A DNA stretch of 64,000 nucleotides from Chrysophaeum taylorii (lineage: Eukaryota > Sar > Pelagophyceae > Pelagomonadales > Pelagomonadaceae): the NCBI GenBank assembly GCA_029834535.1, contig JAQMWT010000317.1, positions 186,001 through 250,000 on the forward strand, written 5' to 3'. Below the pieces are notes generated by a model that saw only the letters and a program-made list of their open reading frames with translations, made no database searches and had not been told where the DNA came from. Within the stretch, counting starts at the first letter, position 1; each line of letters starts with the position of its first letter. The position numbers and the translations under genes are program-made. Positions 39,803 through 50,774 of the stretch are shown here, piece after piece.

Positions 39803-42800
39803 ATGAAGGCTTTGTTGTTGTTGTTATCGTTGGTCGGCAGGGCCGGCGCGCTGTCGCTGCGGTACGAGCCGTCGCCGACGTCGCCGACGTACGAGACGGT
39901 GGTTCGGAAGGAGTTCAACAGCAGCGATCTGCCGAGCTATCCCGTGGACGCGCAGGGGGCAGTGAAGCACGGGGGTCTCGGGCGGTATCTGCACACCGTG
40001 CGGAAGGACTACGACGCCGCGGAGCGGGAGTACCAGAAGGCGATCGAGGCTGATCCGACGAACTCTGACGCTCACGCGAATTACGGGTGGCTGTTGCACG
40101 ACGTGCGCAAGGCGTTCGACGCGGCCGAGCGGCAGTACCGGCTGGCGATCGCGGTAGACCCGAAGAACGCGTACGCGCACACGAACTACGGGTGGTTGTT
40201 GCACGATGCGCGGCAGGATTATGTGGGTGCGGAAAAGCACTACAAGTTGGCGTTGGAGGCGGATCCGGGGAACGCGTTCGCGCACACGAATTACGGGTGG
40301 TTGCTGCACGACGGGAAGAAGGACTACGAGGGCGCCGAGAGGCAGTACCAGAAGGCGATCGAGTCCGACCCGAAGAGCTCGTACGCCCATACGAATTATG
40401 GTAATTTGCTCAAGGCGCGTAAGGAGTTCGAAAAGGCCGAGAAGCACTACTTGCTCGCGTTGGACGCGGATCCGAATCACTCGATGGCGCGCGACAACTA
40501 CGGCGTGTTGTTGCACGCGCGGAAGGATTACGATTCGGCCGAGCGCGAGTACATGTTGGCGCTGGAGGCGGACCCTCGGAACTCGTACGCCCACAACAAT
40601 CTTGGGATGCTGCTGCACTACGTCCGGTCCGACTACGACGGCGCCGAGCGCGAGTACAAGGCGGCGATAAAGACGGATCTGACGAATTCTGACGCGCACG
40701 CGAATTACGGCAACCTGTTGAGCGAGGTGCGGAAGGCGTACAACGCCGCCGAGCGCGAGTACAAGAAGGCGATCGAGGCGGGGCCGAACTCGTACGCTCA
40801 CAACAACTACGGGACCTTGTTGTTTAAGCGGAAGGATTTTGACGGAGCCGAGCGGCAGTACAAGCTCGCGATCAAGGTCGACCCGAAGAACGCGCACGCG
40901 TTCACGAATTACGGGAACCTGCTCAAGCAGGTCCGGAAGGATCTGAACGGGGCGGAGGCTGCGTACCGGAAGGCGATCGAGGCGGATGTCGGAAATTCGG
41001 AGGCTCACGCGAACTTGGGTAACCTCTTGTTCTACGACCGCGTCGGCGGCGGCGGCGACCGCGTCGGCGTCGAAGAAGAAGAAGAGGAGGACCGCGTCGG
41101 AGGATCATCTTCATCTCGGAGGACGACGACGACGACGACGACTTTCGTCGTTAAGCAGCTGCTCGAGGAGGCGGAGCGCGAGTACCGGCTGGCGATCGAG
41201 TGCGACCCTCGGAACTCGGACGCCCACAACAATTTTGGTAATTTGCTGCGTCGGATAAGGGGGTCGAGCAGCACGTACGCGGCCGAGATCGAGTACAAGC
41301 TGGCGATCGAGGCGAATCCGGCGAACGCCGACGCGCACAACAACTACGGCGTGTTGCTGATGGGAAAGGGCGAACTGGACCTGGCCGAACACGAATTCAG
41401 GGTGGCCGTCGAGGCGGACCCGAAGAACGCGAACGCGCGCGCGAACTACGGAATTCTCCTCCGACAAAAAGATAAGCTCGAGCTCGCCGAGGAGCAGTAT
41501 TTGGAGGCCATCAAGATCGACCCGCACAACGCCAAGGCGAGGTCGAACTACGCGGACCTTTTGGTGGCGCGCGAGGACTTAGTGGGCGCCGAGAAAATGT
41601 ACCGGCTGGCGCTGGATTCGGATCCGTCGAACTCGAAAACTCACAACAGCTTTGGGAATTTGCTGTACAAGCTGCGACCCCCGTACGCGGCGATGCGAGA
41701 GTTCGAGCTCGCGGTCGAGGCGGACCCGAAAAACGTGGACGCGAGGGTGAATTTGGGGAATTTGCTATATAAGGACCGCGACGACGCGTCGAACGCCGAG
41801 CGGGCTTTCTTGCGGGCGATCGACGTCGATCCGACCCACGTGTTCGCGCGCACCTCGTACGGATCTTTTCTTTTGAACGCAAAAAACGATCTCGCGGGCG
41901 CCGAACGGGAGTTCGTGAAGGCGATCGAGGCGGCGCCCGCGCACTCGGAGGCGCGGCGAATGTACGGAGGGTACCTGTTTTTGCGCAAGGATTACCGTGG
42001 CGCCGAGAAGGAGTACAGGCTGGCGTTGGACGCGGATCCGTCGAACTCGAAAGGCCACAACGATCTCGGCGTTTTGTTGGGGCGGACGCGCACGGCGTAC
42101 GCGGCCGAGCGCGAATTCCGGCTCGCGATCGAGTGCGACCCGTCGAATGCCGACGCCCACAACAACCTCGGGGACCTGCTGTTCCGCGTGCGAAAAAGAT
42201 ACGACGAGGCCGAAGACCATCTGAAAAAAGCGATCGACGCGGATCCGCGGCACGCGATGGCGCACTCGAATTACGGCGTCTTGCTCCAGCGGCTGAAGAA
42301 ATTCGAGCTGGCCGAGCGCCAGTTCAAGCTCGCGATCCAAGCGGATCCCGCGAGATCGCAGCCCCGGCACTTTTACGCGAACTTCCTCGCGTACCGGAAG
42401 GACGCGGTGTCCGCGGAGCGCGAGTACCGGATCGCGCTCGAGAGCGATCCGCAAAACGACGACGCGCGCGTCAACTTTGGCAACCTCCTCTACAACATCC
42501 GGCCGCCGTACGCGGCGATGCGCGAGTACCAGATGGCGCTCGAGGTCAACCCGAACAACACGATCGCGCGGACGAATTTGGGTAACGTGTTGTACTTGGA
42601 TCGACGGGACCCGGACGGCGCGGAGCGCGAGTTCGAGATGGCGATCGCGATCGACCCGAGCTCGGCGTACGCTCTGACGCATTTCGCCAATTTCCTGCTG
42701 TTTGGAAAAAAAAAGGACGAGGAGGCCGAGCGGTACTACCGCCTCGCGATCGAGGCCGACCCGAAGCACGCGCTGTCGCGGTCGAACTACGCGAATTTTC

Positions 42801-45358
42801 TCGCCGTCCAGAAGAAAGACTACGAGTCGGCCGAGAAGGAACACAGGCTCGCGTGTTCGCTCGACCCCGACTCGAGCTTCTGCCACAACAGCTTTGGGAA
42901 CTACTTGTACGCGGTCCGGCCGCCGTACGCGGCGATGCGCGAGTACCAACTGGCTCTCGAATGCGATTCCGACAACGTCGAGGCCCGCGTCAACCTCGGA
43001 AACTTGCTGTACAAGCACAGGAACGATCCCGCGGGAGGGGAGCGCGAGCTCGTGTTGGCGCTGAAGACGCGCGGCTTCCGAGAGCGCCAGATGGCCGCGG
43101 CCCACGTCCAGTACGGTCATTTTTTGGTGGCGGCGAGAGGCGACCTCGAGAAGGCGGCGCGCGAGTACGAGCGAGCGTTGAAAATCGACCCGACGAGCCC
43201 GGAAGCGCTGACCGCGTACGGCGCTTTTTTGGTCGTCGCGAAGGACCCGGACCTGGCCGAGCGCCAGTTCAGGCTCGCGTTGCGGATCGACCGCGACTTC
43301 CCGGACGCGAATTCGCACTACGCCAAGCTCTTGTACGAGATTCGGGGAAATTCGGAAGACGCCGAGTACCACTACGAGCTCGCGCTCAAAGAAAAGCCCG
43401 ACCACTGGCACGCGCGAACGAACTACGCGTGCATGCTCGAGAAGATCAGCACGCCGGCGGCCGCGGAGCGCGAGCACAGGAGGGCGGCGCCCCAGCACGC
43501 GGAGGCGCGGGCCAACTACGCCCGGTTCCTGTTCCGGGTAAGGAAAACGTACGCCGCGGCCGAGCGCGAGTTCAAGAAGCTGTTTTCTTCAGATTCAGCT
43601 TCAATATCGATGGCTCACGCCGAATACGGTTTGTTGCTGCACGTCGTGAAGAAGGACGTCGAGGGCGCGCGACGCGAGTACGAGCGAGCGTTGAAAATCG
43701 ACCCTTCGAACGCCGAGGCCCGCGCGAACTACGGAACTTTGTTGTTCGAGAGAAACGAGAACCGCGCGGCCGAAATCGAATACCAGGCGGCGATCGACGC
43801 GAACCCAAAGCTCGCTTTAAGTCACGTCCTGTACGGCAAGTTTCTAGGCGCGACCCGAACCGCGTACGCGGCAGAGCGCGAATTTCAGATCGCGATCCAA
43901 GTTGATCCTTCGAATTCGGAAGCCCACCACGCCTACGCTTTGTCGTTGTGGAAACGAGGAGATAACAACAACCTCGCCGACCGCGAGTTCCAGCTGGCGA
44001 TCTCGAACAACAAAAAGAACGTCGCGGCGCTCGTAGACTACGCGTCCTTTCTTCTGAAATCGGCGACGAGCGGCGGCCCCCCCGAGGCTGTGGCGCGTTG
44101 TTTGAATCTCGCCTTGGAGGCGGAGCCGTTCAACTCGGAGGTCCTCGCGGCGTACGGCGCCTTTTTGTTGCAAGTCAAAGACGACCGGAAGGGGGCGGAA
44201 CGGTACTTGAAGGACGCGTTGAAGGCGAATCCGCGGAATAGCGCCGCTCGCCTCTCGTACGGCAACCTCCTTTTAAAAAAAAAGAGCCCCGAAGCGGCCG
44301 AAAAACAATACAAGCTCGCGATCGAGGTCGACCCGTCGAACTCGGACGCTCTCACGCACTACGGATCGATCCTTCGAGGCCGAAACGACACGGACGCGGC
44401 GGCCGAAACGTATCAAAAAGCTATCGCGGCCAACCCGAAGAACGCGATGGCCTACGCGCACTACGGCACGATTCTCCAAGGGAAAGAGGCCGAGCTCCAG
44501 TACAAAAAGGCCGTCGAGGCCGACCCCTCCAACCCCGAAGCCCAGACGTCCTACGCGCTCTTCCTCCACGAAAGAGCGGACGACGAGAAGGCGAAGGAGG
44601 CCTACGAGGCCGCGATCGCCGCCGGCGGCACGCGCGCCTTTTTGGGCTACGCGATGCTCCTCCACGACCGCGAAGATTACGACGGAGCCGAAGCCGCGTA
44701 TCGAAAAGCGATTGCCGCGAATCCCGACGATGCCAAAGCGAGGTTGGGTTTGGGCTGGTTGTTGCTCAACGTCCGTCAAAAATACGACCTCGCCGAACGA
44801 GAGTATCACCTCCTCGCCACCAAACTCGACCCTCAAAACGCCGAGGTTCACCTCGTGTACGGCGTCCTCCTCGACGAGCGGAAAGACTACGACGCGGCTC
44901 AAAAAGAGTACGAAATTGCGATCGACCTCGACGCCTCGTCGTCCGAGGCTCACAACAACTACGCGAACCTTCTCTCCAACGTCCGCAAGGACTACGACAA
45001 GGCCGAGCACCACTACCAGCTCGCGATCGATGCGGACGACCTCAACTCGGACGCCCACAACAACTACGCCCGTCTCCTCAAGACCGTCAGAAAAGACTAC
45101 GACGCGGCAGAACGCGAGTACCAAAAGGCCATCGAGGCAAACCCCCAGAACTCCATGGCCCACAACAACTACGCCTGGCTCCTCCACGACGTCAAGAAGG
45201 ACTACGTCGCGGCGGAACGCGAGTACAAAAAGGCCATCGAGGCGGACCCGACCAACTCCCTCGCGCACAACAACTACGGCTGGTTGCTCCTCACCGTCCG
45301 CAAGGACTACGCGGCGGCCGAGACCGCCTTCCAGAAGGCCATCGAACTCGACGATTAA
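39803..45358 (+). CDS. Giant secreted/lumenal TPR-repeat protein
   Basis: 1851 residues. A signal peptide (MKALLLLLSLVGRAGALS) precedes about 48 tandem TPR-type units of 34-37 residues. The consensus is of the kind HNNYGxLLx..RKDYDxAEREYxxAIExDPxNSxA, typical of TPR superhelices with Pro at the end of helix B. Such arrays bind proteins or peptides. The repeat is broken once, at about residues 410-450, by a low-complexity insertion (GGGG, poly-Glu, poly-Thr), encoded at about 41035-41160. No catalytic domain is fused. Repeats near the ends are almost identical (RKDYDAAEREYQKAIEA), while the middle ones are more diverged, which fits growth by unequal exchange. The ATG at 39803 is chosen over the upstream GTG because it begins the signal peptide. 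No introns are needed. Confidence 0.9.
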   Translation: MKALLLLLSLVGRAGALSLRYEPSPTSPTYETVVRKEFNSSDLPSYPVDAQGAVKHGGLGRYLHTVRKDYDAAEREYQKAIEADPTNSDAHANYGWLLHDVRKAFDAAERQYRLAIAVDPKNAYAHTNYGWLLHDARQDYVGAEKHYKLALEADPGNAFAHTNYGWLLHDGKKDYEGAERQYQKAIESDPKSSYAHTNYGNLLKARKEFEKAEKHYLLALDADPNHSMARDNYGVLLHARKDYDSAEREYMLALEADPRNSYAHNNLGMLLHYVRSDYDGAEREYKAAIKTDLTNSDAHANYGNLLSEVRKAYNAAEREYKKAIEAGPNSYAHNNYGTLLFKRKDFDGAERQYKLAIKVDPKNAHAFTNYGNLLKQVRKDLNGAEAAYRKAIEADVGNSEAHANLGNLLFYDRVGGGGDRVGVEEEEEEDRVGGSSSSRRTTTTTTTFVVKQLLEEAEREYRLAIECDPRNSDAHNNFGNLLRRIRGSSSTYAAEIEYKLAIEANPANADAHNNYGVLLMGKGELDLAEHEFRVAVEADPKNANARANYGILLRQKDKLELAEEQYLEAIKIDPHNAKARSNYADLLVAREDLVGAEKMYRLALDSDPSNSKTHNSFGNLLYKLRPPYAAMREFELAVEADPKNVDARVNLGNLLYKDRDDASNAERAFLRAIDVDPTHVFARTSYGSFLLNAKNDLAGAEREFVKAIEAAPAHSEARRMYGGYLFLRKDYRGAEKEYRLALDADPSNSKGHNDLGVLLGRTRTAYAAEREFRLAIECDPSNADAHNNLGDLLFRVRKRYDEAEDHLKKAIDADPRHAMAHSNYGVLLQRLKKFELAERQFKLAIQADPARSQPRHFYANFLAYRKDAVSAEREYRIALESDPQNDDARVNFGNLLYNIRPPYAAMREYQMALEVNPNNTIARTNLGNVLYLDRRDPDGAEREFEMAIAIDPSSAYALTHFANFLLFGKKKDEEAERYYRLAIEADPKHALSRSNYANFLAVQKKDYESAEKEHRLACSLDPDSSFCHNSFGNYLYAVRPPYAAMREYQLALECDSDNVEARVNLGNLLYKHRNDPAGGERELVLALKTRGFRERQMAAAHVQYGHFLVAARGDLEKAAREYERALKIDPTSPEALTAYGAFLVVAKDPDLAERQFRLALRIDRDFPDANSHYAKLLYEIRGNSEDAEYHYELALKEKPDHWHARTNYACMLEKISTPAAAEREHRRAAPQHAEARANYARFLFRVRKTYAAAEREFKKLFSSDSASISMAHAEYGLLLHVVKKDVEGARREYERALKIDPSNAEARANYGTLLFERNENRAAEIEYQAAIDANPKLALSHVLYGKFLGATRTAYAAEREFQIAIQVDPSNSEAHHAYALSLWKRGDNNNLADREFQLAISNNKKNVAALVDYASFLLKSATSGGPPEAVARCLNLALEAEPFNSEVLAAYGAFLLQVKDDRKGAERYLKDALKANPRNSAARLSYGNLLLKKKSPEAAEKQYKLAIEVDPSNSDALTHYGSILRGRNDTDAAAETYQKAIAANPKNAMAYAHYGTILQGKEAELQYKKAVEADPSNPEAQTSYALFLHERADDEKAKEAYEAAIAAGGTRAFLGYAMLLHDREDYDGAEAAYRKAIAANPDDAKARLGLGWLLLNVRQKYDLAEREYHLLATKLDPQNAEVHLVYGVLLDERKDYDAAQKEYEIAIDLDASSSEAHNNYANLLSNVRKDYDKAEHHYQLAIDADDLNSDAHNNYARLLKTVRKDYDAAEREYQKAIEANPQNSMAHNNYAWLLHDVKKDYVAAEREYKKAIEADPTNSLAHNNYGWLLLTVRKDYAAAETAFQKAIELDD

Positions 45359-45498
45359 GCGTGCTTTGTGCCGTGAACGCGAACCACAACAACGACGATG
45401 ATCGATCGATCGGAGATTTATTCACTTGAATACCATCGTCGTCGTCGTCGTCTCGCTTCTTCTTCTTCTTCTCATCTTGCCTTCCTCCCTCTCTCCAG

Positions 45499-45620
45499 AT
45501 GTCTGTCTGTCTGTCTGTCTGTCTGTCAAAAGAGAGAGAGAGAGAGAGGGAGGGGGAGAGCTAGATGTCCCCATTTCGTCGATTTCCACCACCATGTCCT
45601 CCTCCTCCTCCTCCTCCTGC
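45499..45620 (+). repeat. Microsatellites (GTCT)n, (AG)n and (CCT)n
   Basis: (GTCT) about seven units at 45500-45528, (AG)n at 45531-45548 and CCT/CTC repeats near 45595-45620, between the TPR gene and the left LTR. Confidence 0.9.
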
Positions 45621-45722
45621 TGTGTGTGCGATATATACCTACGACGCTATCTTTGATCCGACTCCGAGGAGGCAGGCTTCTTTCTTCCTTCAGCGTAATT
45701 TAATATTGTTGTTTCTTGGTGT

Positions 45723-46142
45723 TGGAGAGATTGATTTGACCCTCTCCGGGTACATGGTAGAGACGGCGTGCAGTCTTCGGCGTGTACAGACCACATTCCG
45801 CTTGTCACACACATGCTACTACACAAGGTAGGGGGTTTTTTTAGGCCCGAACTCCTTAAGGACATTAGGTCCTATAGAAGCGTTTACACTGACCACGGGG
45901 AACGAAGTCTCTGTTCATTAAACAGAAAACCCCGTACCCGACGGCAAGCACCTGGAGGCCTACTCCATGTTGGAAAAGAGCCTCAGACTGGGTTCTTCAT
46001 AGTCGTGAAAGAAAAAGGGGCTTAAGGGTAAGGAAAAGGAAGAATGAGGGAAAGCCGTATTATGGAGAGAAAACCCTCGTGTAGAGATAGGTGTGAAAAT
46101 GTTCCAGTGTCGCACACATAAATAATAGTGTGGCTCTCTGGA
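45723..46142 (-). repeat. 3' LTR
   Basis: About 420 bp, related to 57541-57940. On the coding strand it starts TCCAGAGAGCC and ends TCTCTCCA. It contains a 4-bp duplication (TTGA) and a longer CA/T run relative to the other LTR. Confidence 0.9.
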
Positions 46143-46152
46143 CCACCCCCTC
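46143..46152 (-). other. Polypurine tract of the retrotransposon
   Basis: GAGGGGGTGG on the coding strand, immediately before the 3' LTR. Such tracts prime plus-strand DNA synthesis. Confidence 0.75.
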
Positions 46153-46597
46153 AACGTGTGGAAAAACAGTTTATGCATTTCAGACGTTCTTGAGGCGGAA
46201 CTTGTGCAATAATATACATGACAATGGAACAAACAACAACAGAACAGGACAAATTAATTATGATGTCGAGCGTGTTGTAATGTTACGCAAAGAAAAGCTG
46301 TATCAGTATCCACAACATCAGATGTATGGTCCAATTCATCTTCGCTATTATCATCCAGTTCCTTTAACTCTGGAGAAGATGAATTATGAACATCAGATGG
46401 TGGGTCGTTAATAGTGTTAGTATTGTGCGTAGTCATTGCATCTTACTCAAGGTGATATGACAGACGAAAGGAAAGACATAGCAGCATCTGGTGTAAGAGC
46501 GTGTAGATCCAATGCAGGAATAACACGATCATTTGCATCAGACATAGCTGTGTGGAGATGATGGGCTGCTGCGTCGATTTGAACTTGCTGAGCCTCA

Positions 46598-48256
46598 TTA
46601 TACGTATCTGAAGGGAGCTGTCCAATAGATGAGGAGATAAGTGACCGAGAAATGATATGGACAAATACAGCAGAGGACGGGATTATGGTGTCCTGATGCA
46701 TGCATCTGAAGACTTGACAAGATGTTGTCTAATAGAGACACATGCTTGATGTTCTCAATCACTTGGGTGTTTAAATTTTCGTAAGTCTCTTGCATCTGTG
46801 TGAGAGATGTTAATGCAAGCGATAGTTGTTGTTGATCTCGCGCCATCAATTGCTGTTCGGTATTAGTGAGACGCAAGGATAAAGACCGAACCTCTTCTTT
46901 TAATTGATGTAAAGATTCAGTCATATTATCGTTAGCTTTATCTGGTGTGGGTTCAGCGGGTGGATTGTCGATCGACGCTGGTGAAACAACTTCAGAAGAA
47001 GTATCATCTGAAAAGACATCAATTATGTCCGAAGGGTAGCCAACCTGGATTAGCTCATTTTTAAAGGCAGTTTGCTGTACAGGTGATAGTTGACGAAAAT
47101 AATTAAGCATTGGCGGTAATGTCTCGGAGGAGATTTTGCGTTAAATTGGTGGGAAACATCATCAACGAAGCGTTCGACAAGCACATTAAGCAGCTCGTCC
47201 GGGTTGGTTACTACGCATACTTTATCTTCAACAGAATGTAACAGAGACCAAGCTGCTACAAGAATCTCAAGATTTACACTCGAGATAAAGGGCAGCCGAA
47301 GTAAAATCATGCTGCTATCGTCAGGGTTAACAATGATTTTGGAGGCATCAACTTTAAGGGATGTCGCAGTTTGCATGATTGCCTCTTTGAGCTGCTTATT
47401 AATAGCAATGGACTTTCCAAGGCGGAGGATTATAGCTCTGGTGTGGGCAGCTGGATCGTTAAATCGGGGAAGCTGGAAGGGCTGCTGACTGTTGCGAATT
47501 AAAGCTATCCCATGATGTGACCGATCGCACAGCGCACAAATCAACAAGAAGAAAGGGCGCGGTACGTCGAAGCAGTGGGATGCATGTTGCTCAGACGCGA
47601 GATGATCCTCAATAATTTGGCGAATCCTGTCAGTTTTAAGTTCATCTTCATTACAAATGATGAGCACGACTGGTGTGTTTAAATGTCGACTGCTAAGAGG
47701 GGGGGGGGGGTGTGGGGAGACTGGTGTGCCTGGCGCATCAACTTTATTGTAGCACTTTGTACACGTCACATGTACTTTGACAGCCCCTTTAATGGAAGCG
47801 ATGAAAACGGATACCCTCGTTAGGAGATATCACGGGGGCGTTTCGGATACGCTTAGTCTTGACACACAACACGGAGCTGAGATATTGGACATTCTCTACA
47901 AACTCTGTCTGTTGTGCTTCCGTAAGCAGCTGCTGCAAAGATTTAAGCCAGCACTGGGTGTCCTTGTGTTGCGGGATAAGAAAGTTGGGTGGTGATGAGC
48001 CAAGAGTAGTAACGTTCCCGGACATCATCGCTAATACATCAAATTTACAATGTATGAGCAGGAAATACTCAGACTTTGCTGCTTGCGATTTAGACTGTTG
48101 TTGGGCAGCTGCTTTGGGCGTCGATTGATGTCCTTGCGCCACCGACAAATAGGTTTGATGTTTCCGATTAGGGGAGCTAGTCGGTGCAACGCTTGGAGTT
48201 AGAGCATTAAAAGGTGGAGGCAGTGATAGTATACCTCCACCGCGACCACGGTTCAT
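46598..48256 (-). pseudogene. Additional 3' ORF of the retrotransposon (about 550 codons, frameshifted)
   Basis: Starts MNRGRGGG at an ATG in good context (48256), 150 bp after the RNase H stop. Three overlapping open blocks in different frames follow (48256-47789, 47769-47050, 47110-46598). The first is Ser/Gln-rich. The second has CTKC and CALCDRSHH, which could be zinc-binding. The third is acidic, then a coiled coil (HQLKEEVRSLSLRLTNTEQQ). No family is recognised. The Arg/Gly start, Cys pairs and coiled coil would suit a nucleic-acid-binding structural protein; no zinc knuckle was seen in gag, so it may supply that role (inference). It contains the 41-bp insertion at 47678-47718. Confidence 0.6.
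47678..47718 (-). mobile_element. 41-bp insertion with 10-bp direct repeats (dispersed element, copy D)
   Basis: On the minus strand it is the same as the 39-bp copies at 1268, 31263 and 31320, apart from a longer, pure C tract. It is bounded by perfect GACTGGTGTG repeats (47668-47677 and 47719-47728, plus strand). Insert plus one repeat equals 51 bp, or 17 codons, so the ORF stays open; without it the protein would read DAPGTPVVLIICN. Confidence 0.8.
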
Positions 48257-48405
48257 GGTAGAGTGGCGTCGGCTTTTTAGTGGGATTCATCATGAGAGGA
48301 ATCTCCACATCACATTTTATGTACCATTTCACATTTTAGCAAGCCAGTATCCTGTGCATAGCAGGGTTAGTTTAAAGTCATTTCGGACATAATGGAGGGT
48401 AATGA

Positions 48406-49197
48406 TTAACCATCTTGTTGAGCTATGGGTTGTTGTAAGCCGAGTAACGTGCGAAATCTGCTGAAGAGTGGAGCTCCAAAGGGTTTGGTAAATCCATCGG
48501 CGATATTATGGGTACCGGAAACATGATGTAGGCGTATTCGTTTTAACTGTACGTAGTCGCGTATACGGAACCAGCGTGTGCTGATAGCTTTAGCCTTAGT
48601 CGCGCTGTCGGGGTTATTTGATAGATGAATAGCAGAGGCCGAATCTCCAAGTATAGGACTGTTACGTATGAACGACATGTCCGATGGGAGGGGATTGTCG
48701 TGAGCATCATAATCTAGTAGCAGATCTTTCCCTGAAGGTTGGCGGAGATAGAAGTGAGGATTTATAACGAATGCCATTTCCGTTAGCAATTTGCGTAACC
48801 AAACCACATCATCGGCACACATATTGAGGGCGATAAGTTCACTCTCATGCGTAGAAGTAGCTGTAATAGGTTGCAGCTTAGACTTCCAAGTGATGAGAGA
48901 ACCAAACAAAAAGATAGCGTAACCGGTTGTAGATTTGCGGTCTTGTTCATAAGAAGGTGCATTATCGGCATCAACGAATGCGACCAGTGGATCAAAATTA
49001 CCTGAATTAACTTGTTCTTTAGTGTAGTCCAACATGGTGGCCATGTCAGTACGATTACCGATAAGAAGTCGAAGATGGTCCATTAGAGCGGAAGAACCAG
49101 AGTAGTACCAGAGGCGAAGATTGCGATTTTCGGGCTTGCGCAAGTAGCGGAGCGTTCCTGTTAGTACTTGAACATGCAGAAATGCTGGATTATGCAT
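48406..49197 (-). pseudogene. RNase H segment of the copia polyprotein
   Basis: 263 codons. The copia RNase H is intact in this block: VDADNA, THESELIAL and GDSASAIHL provide the D-E-D metal ligands, and RLHHVSGTHNIADGFTKP is the closing motif. RNase H removes the RNA strand during reverse transcription. The frame does not join the upstream RT blocks without shifts, so the whole polyprotein is called broken. Confidence 0.85.
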
Positions 49198-50674
49198 TCC
49201 TCGAGAGCAACGACTAAGCTTTGGGATAAATCAGGGCGACAGGCCAATTGGACAAACGTGAGCTTGCCGAGTAGAGTAGAGAAGGTATGAAGGATGAACT
49301 TGTCCATATCAGAAGATGGCTCTCCAGTTTTATACGTGGTTGATGGTGACATCGGTGTGGAAGTGGGACGTAACTGCATTAAAATGGGGTACTCTTCGAA
49401 CAATGCGTCAAGTTTAGCCTGACAGTCCAGTGATATAGAGCCATCAGTTGTACGCGTTATGCGCATGCCTAGAGAGTATGGACTTCCTCGAAGGTGTCGA
49501 CTGAGTATTCCTTTTTCAGGGCTTGCTGGAACTCACGACGTAGAGTTTCCGAAGTACAAGTAATGACGACGTCGTCTACTGAGAGCGTGCAAATTAGAAA
49601 TGTAGCGTCAGCTTGGACTTTAGCGTAAATGCATGTGTCTGTTCGAAATCGTGTAGCCTAATGAATCAAAGAAGCGTTTATGGTTTGATTCCAAAGGGCA
49701 GGGCTCTGACGCAATCCATAGAGAGATTTAAGTAGCTTTGGGAGACGGCGGCCTTGGTATTTAGTATCTTCGGGATCGAGAAGGTAAATGCCTTGTGGCA
49801 GTTTGACATAGACATGAGAATCGATGGGAGCTTGAACAAAAGCGTTAGGGACGTCGACATGGTAGACGGGAAGTCGCAGATGAGCTGCTAGCGCCAAAAC
49901 ACAACGGATGCCGGTAAGCTGTGCCATAGGGCTGAATGTGTTGAAGAAATCGGTGCCCAGAGAGGCTAAGAATCCTCGTAGGACCAGGCGTGCTTTATGT
50001 TTAATGTACTGACCAGCAGCGTTGGTTTTTATACGTAGGACGAGACGGGTGTCAATAGGCTTTGAGTTGACCATTGGCAGCGCTAGTTTAAAGCAGCCAA
50101 ACTTAACAATGTCAAAAATCTCTTTGGAGATGGCAGCAACATAAGCTTTGCGATCAGCGTCTGAGAGACCTTTGAGGCAGTTCAACTCATATTCATCAAT
50201 TTTGATATCTTTGGCTTGAATCTTGTATTCGTCCGAACCAACCGTGCTGGGGTCATGAGTCGTCGTCAGATGAGTAATTGCGTAAGAAGCGACATTATCG
50301 GGCAGATGAGCGTGATCGGGATCTTCGACGAGTTGAACGACTAGTAGAGGAGCATCACCAAGGTGGGCTTCAATGTAATGCGATTGCACGGTGATATAGT
50401 CTTCGATGGCGGAGAGATGAGGCTCGGAAGCACCATAAGAAGCGTCATTATGATCCAAAATGGAGTGGGGCGTGAACAAAGCATAAGCATATTGAGCGGG
50501 AGGAACTTGAAAGGCGTGAGCATGTTCAGAAATTAAATGAACGAGAGCTTGAGGAAGGTGAAAGTCTGCAAGGTTGACGTCGTCGCAGAAGTGAACATGA
50601 GGAGCATCAGGCGATGGGTGGCTATGGCTCCTATGACACATAACTGAAGAGGACTGTGAAATCGCTTGGTGCAC
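49161..50674 (-). pseudogene. Reverse transcriptase segment of the copia polyprotein
   Basis: RVT_2-type RT in three frames: KARLVLRGF, TFSPMAQLTGIRCVLALAA, VYHVDVPNAFVQAPI, KLPQGIYLLDPED, LKSLYGLRQSPALW (to 49658), then FLICTLSVDDVVI (SVDD at 49571-49582) and DGSISLDCQAKLDALFEEYP. The catalytic tetrad normally reads YVDD in copia elements; here the Tyr is Ser. Both Asp are kept. The N-terminal 150 residues of the block are His/Asp/Ala-rich linker from the integrase C-terminus. Confidence 0.88.
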
Positions 50675-50774
50675 ATGGTGATGAAGGGATGGTGTAAATT
50701 CCCCTCTGGAGGTATAGCCGTCCAGTGGATGCCATGAGCGAGATGAAGGGAGTGGAGGGTGGGGTCGCAGAATG

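Noticed and set aside
41765-43498. 577-codon minus-strand open frame
   Set aside because: Antisense to the TPR array; its repeats mirror the TPR periodicity and no domain is seen.
47678-47718. Reading the 41-bp insert as a new intron
   Set aside because: It has a C tract and AG, but the ORF stays open without splicing and no clear GT donor pairs with it at the boundary; kept as an insertion, splicing left as a test.
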